This document shows, one piece after another, positions 4,612-6,998 of a stretch of 6,998 bases of DNA. A program made the translations under genes and the position numbers. Source of the DNA: Bacteroidota bacterium. Its GTDB lineage: Bacteria > Bacteroidota > Bacteroidia > Bacteroidales > VadinHA17. The stretch lies in contig VGGM01000081.1 of the NCBI GenBank assembly GCA_016868515.1, positions 1 to 6,998 of the forward strand, in the 5' to 3' direction. Each line of letters starts with the position of its first letter. The stretch's first letter is position 1. Under the pieces are notes generated by a model that searched no databases, was not told the DNA's origin, and was given only the letters and a program-made list of their open reading frames with translations.

Positions 4612-6168
4612 ATGATTATGGGATTTTTATCAGAAGGTTTGTCCTGGATATTTTGCGGAGCGGCTTTTCTGGCCGGGTTTGGAATCTCCTACCTGGTGTG
4701 GATGACACTGCTTTCTGCACGCCGGAAAAAGATTGTAGCTGACGCCGAGGCTGAAGCTGAAGTCATCAGAAAGGAAAAAATACTCCAGGCAAAGGAAAAA
4801 TTCCTTCAGCTCAAAAGTGAGCACGAGAAGGTAATAAATGAGAAGAACAGCCGTGTCACCCAGGCAGAGAACCGTATCAAGCAGAAGGAGATGAGCATAA
4901 ACCAGAAGCTTGAGGAACTTCAGAGAAAGAGCAGCGAGGCCGATGCAATCAGGAACAACCTGAACACTCAGCTCGACCTCATTGACAAGAAGAATGAAGA
5001 ACTCGCCAAACAGCACCGGCAGCATGTGGAAAAGCTTGAAGCCATCTCGGGATTGTCGGGTGAAGAGGCCAAGAACCAGTTGATTGAATCACTGAAAGAG
5101 GAAGCCAGGATTCAGGCATCCTCGCTGGTGAACGAAATCATCGATGAGGCTAAGCTTACCGCAAGCAAGGAGGCTAAGCGGATTGTAATGAACTCGGTAC
5201 AGAGGGTTGCAACCGAAACTGCCATTGAGAATGCAGTAACCGTCTTTCACATCGATTCTGATGAGATCAAGGGAAGGATCATTGGCCGCGAGGGAAGGAA
5301 TATCAGGGCCCTTGAAGCTGCAACTGGTATTGAAATCGTGGTTGACGACACTCCCGAGGCCATTGTCCTTTCGGGTTTTGACCCGGTAAGGCGGGAGGTG
5401 GCCAGGCTGGCTTTGCATCAGCTGGTAACCGACGGCAGGATACACCCTGCCCGCATTGAGGAGATTGTCGAGAAGACGCGGAAGCAGGTCGAGGAAGAGA
5501 TAATGGAGGTGGGCAAGCGCACCAGTATCGACCTTGGTATTCACGGTCTGCACCCCGAGCTGGTGCGCCTGATTTGCAAGATGAAGTACAGGTCATCGTA
5601 CGGCCAGAACCTTCTTCAGCACTCTCGCGAGGTGGCAAACCTCTGCGCAATAATGGCTTCGGAAATAGGTCTTAACCCGAAGGTTGCCCGCAGGGCCGGG
5701 TTACTTCACGATATTGGCAAGGTGCCCGATGATGAGCCTGAACTGCCGCATGCAATTTTCGGTATGAAGCTGGCCGAGAAGTACAAGGAGAAGCCTGAGA
5801 TATGCAATGCCATTGGTTCTCACCACGACGAGACTGAAATGACATCACTCTACGCGCCGATAGTACAGGTTTGTGATGCCATATCGGGTGCCCGTCCGGG
5901 TGCAAGGCGTGAAGTGGTGGAGTCGTATATCAAGCGCCTCAAGGAGCTTGAGTCACTGGCCCTGCAGTATCCCGGCGTAATGAAGACATACGCTATTCAG
6001 GCCGGACGGGAACTGAGGGTAATAGTTGGCGCCGAGAAGGTATCGGACGAGGAGGCTGAGGCACTTTCGGGAGATATAGCACGCAAGATTCAGAATGAGA
6101 TGACCTACCCGGGGCAGGTTAAGATCACCGTTATCAGGGAGACCCGGTCGGTGAGCTATGCCAAGTAA
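4612..6168 (+). CDS. rny: Ribonuclease Y
   Basis: RNase Y is a membrane-anchored endoribonuclease that starts mRNA decay and processing. All four parts are visible in this 518-residue protein: an N-terminal transmembrane helix (about 10-34), a long charged coiled coil (about 38-160), a KH RNA-binding domain (about 208-270) with the loop [13 protein letters not shown] whose GxxG is Gly225-Gly228, and a metal-dependent HD domain with His337, the His366-Asp367 pair (LLHDIGK), His404-His405-Asp406 and Asp422. The C-terminal region (about 430-518) is also the usual RNase Y tail. Length is typical (about 510-525). Two starts are possible: ATG at 4612 and ATG at 4618; AAGGTG at 4602-4607 is the only Shine-Dalgarno-like match and lies 4 or 10 nt before them, so the second start may be as good. 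The gene follows the zapA gap with its candidate RNA, and ends at a strong terminator. No key residue is missing. Confidence 0.97.
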   Translation: MIMGFLSEGLSWIFCGAAFLAGFGISYLVWMTLLSARRKKIVADAEAEAEVIRKEKILQAKEKFLQLKSEHEKVINEKNSRVTQAENRIKQKEMSINQKLEELQRKSSEADAIRNNLNTQLDLIDKKNEELAKQHRQHVEKLEAISGLSGEEAKNQLIESLKEEARIQASSLVNEIIDEAKLTASKEAKRIVMNSVQRVATETAIENAVTVFHIDSDEIKGRIIGREGRNIRALEAATGIEIVVDDTPEAIVLSGFDPVRREVARLALHQLVTDGRIHPARIEEIVEKTRKQVEEEIMEVGKRTSIDLGIHGLHPELVRLICKMKYRSSYGQNLLQHSREVANLCAIMASEIGLNPKVARRAGLLHDIGKVPDDEPELPHAIFGMKLAEKYKEKPEICNAIGSHHDETEMTSLYAPIVQVCDAISGARPGARREVVESYIKRLKELESLALQYPGVMKTYAIQAGRELRVIVGAEKVSDEEAEALSGDIARKIQNEMTYPGQVKITVIRETRSVSYAK

Positions 6169-6193
6169 CCGTGCGGTTATTACAATAATGCAG

Positions 6194-6222
6194 GCGCAGC
6201 TTCGGTGCTGCGCTTTTTTTTT
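6194..6222 (+). terminator. Intrinsic terminator of rny
   Basis: A perfect 7-bp GC-rich stem, GCGCAGC (6194-6200) with GCTGCGC (6207-6213), closes a 6-nt loop and is followed directly by nine T residues (6214-6222). It lies 25 bp after the rny stop codon. A smaller hairpin, TAACC-GTGC-GGTTA (6166-6179), overlaps the stop itself. Confidence 0.93.
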
Positions 6223-6376
6223 ATACATTTGGTGTAGTTTATTTTGACTTTGTAAGTAATTGCCCTTCAGGTTGTTTCGCAACATAATGCCACTGGGTGG
6301 GAAAAGATTCTTTCCATAAATGATGCAATATGTTAAATTCGCATTCAGTTTGTAATACAGGATAATCAGGCATCAG

Positions 6377-6998
6377 ATGAAAAGTCGGGTTTCAGGCAGA
6401 AGAATTCTCGTAACGGGAGGAGCAGGATTTATAGGGTCGAATCTGGTTGGTTCGCTTTTAGAATCGGATAATCAGGTGACCTGTCTCGACAATTTCAGTA
6501 CGGGCAGGCCTGAGAATATCAGGGAGTTCTCGGGCCGTTCCGGTTTCCGCTTCATTGAGGGCGACATAAGGGATTACGATGTATGCAGGGCTGCTGCCGC
6601 AGGCGCGGAGATAGTCTTCCACCAGGCTGCCCTGGGCTCGGTTCCCCGCTCAATTAAAGATCCGGTAACCTCCACCGATGTTAATGTTGGCGGGTTTGTA
6701 CGGATGCTGCAGGCTTCGGTTGAATCGGGTGCAGAAAGGTTCATTTATGCAGTCAGTTCGTCTACCTACGGCGATCATGAAGGACTTCCCAAGATAGAGG
6801 AGCAGATAGGAAAGCCGTTATCGCCATATGGTGTTACGAAGTATGCCGATGAGCTTTTTGCGGGTGTTTTTGCAAAAAGCTACGGGATTGAGGTTATCGG
6901 GCTTAGGTATTTCAATGTATACGGGCCGAAGCAGGATCCTGAAGGGGCTTATGCTGCGGTTATTCCGAAGTTTGTTTTGCAGTTGATGCGGGGTGAGC
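6377..6998 (+). CDS. UDP-N-acetylglucosamine 4-epimerase-like SDR protein (WbpP/TviC type), 3' truncated by window
   Basis: The first 207 codons of an extended short-chain dehydrogenase/reductase run off the window end; the family is about 310-345 residues. The Rossmann motif TGGAGFIG (residues 13-20) and Asp38 after the second strand mark NAD binding, with GDIRD (62-66) as the adenine-ring contact. The active site shows Ser127-129 followed by TYGDH, and Tyr151-Lys155 in YGVTK, the catalytic YxxxK. HQAALGSVPRS (82-92) and NVYGPKQDPEGAYAAVIPKF (180-199) resemble WbpP/TviC enzymes that interconvert UDP-GlcNAc and UDP-GalNAc (or their uronic acids) more than plain GalE. Such enzymes supply O-antigen or capsule sugars in the cytoplasm. 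ATG at 6377 is the only ATG after the in-frame stop at 6353. The rny terminator upstream separates it from rny, so it likely starts a new unit, but no convincing promoter was found in 6223-6376. Epimerase class is firm, substrate inferred. Confidence 0.88.
   Translation, partial: MKSRVSGRRILVTGGAGFIGSNLVGSLLESDNQVTCLDNFSTGRPENIREFSGRSGFRFIEGDIRDYDVCRAAAAGAEIVFHQAALGSVPRSIKDPVTSTDVNVGGFVRMLQASVESGAERFIYAVSSSTYGDHEGLPKIEEQIGKPLSPYGVTKYADELFAGVFAKSYGIEVIGLRYFNVYGPKQDPEGAYAAVIPKFVLQLMRGE

Noticed and set aside
6224..6231. TACATTTG as a -7 box for the epimerase gene
   Set aside because: It fits TAnnTTTG, but no TTG lies at the right distance upstream (the place is inside the terminator hairpin), and the leader would be about 140 nt.

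Overview
The window looks like an ordinary housekeeping stretch of a Bacteroidota genome, most likely Bacteroidales-like, with roughly balanced G+C. Several things point there: promoters of the Bacteroidota form TTG-N19/20-TAnnTTTG, start codons preceded by A-rich sequence rather than strong Shine-Dalgarno sites, a small coiled-coil gene directly before zapA, and heptanucleotide junk repeats of a type common in that phylum. I do not recognise the species.

Left part (1-1930): a 299-residue sugar-phosphate nucleotidyltransferase lies on the minus strand (36-935) and a CutC-family TIM-barrel protein on the plus strand (1165-1902). The three gaps beside these two genes are filled or edged by degenerate 7-bp phased repeats: 1-35, 1015-1164 (interrupted by a small inverted-repeat cluster) and 1902-1929. 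The array before cutC keeps exact 7-bp phase for 84 bp and ends at the cutC ATG.

Middle (1921-4371): a secreted or periplasmic M23 (LytM/lysostaphin-type) peptidase with a long beta-rich C-terminal part reads leftwards. Divergent from it, across a 114-bp gap with one recognisable promoter on each strand, is a two-gene unit: a 97-residue coiled-coil protein and zapA, 9 bp apart. Cell-wall cleavage and Z-ring assembly make a loose cell-division theme.

Right part (4372-6998): the 240-bp gap between zapA and the RNase Y gene (rny) holds a promoter-like pair (4385-4415). It is followed at the expected initiation distance by about 170 nt of sequence whose two ends can pair and which finishes in a T-run. 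This is a candidate small RNA; its place beside zapA recalls the zapA-ssrS order of proteobacteria, so a 6S-like RNA is the leading guess. rny (4612-6168) follows, with TM, coiled-coil, KH and HD regions all intact, and ends at a strong intrinsic terminator (6194-6222). After 154 bp (6223-6376) with no clear promoter comes the first 207 codons of a WbpP/TviC-type UDP-N-acetylglucosamine 4-epimerase, cut by the window end. It probably opens a surface-polysaccharide region.

I see no transposon, CRISPR array, tRNA, rRNA or evident new multi-gene system. The points most worth a second look are the candidate RNA between zapA and rny, and the phased heptad arrays with their embedded competing hairpins.
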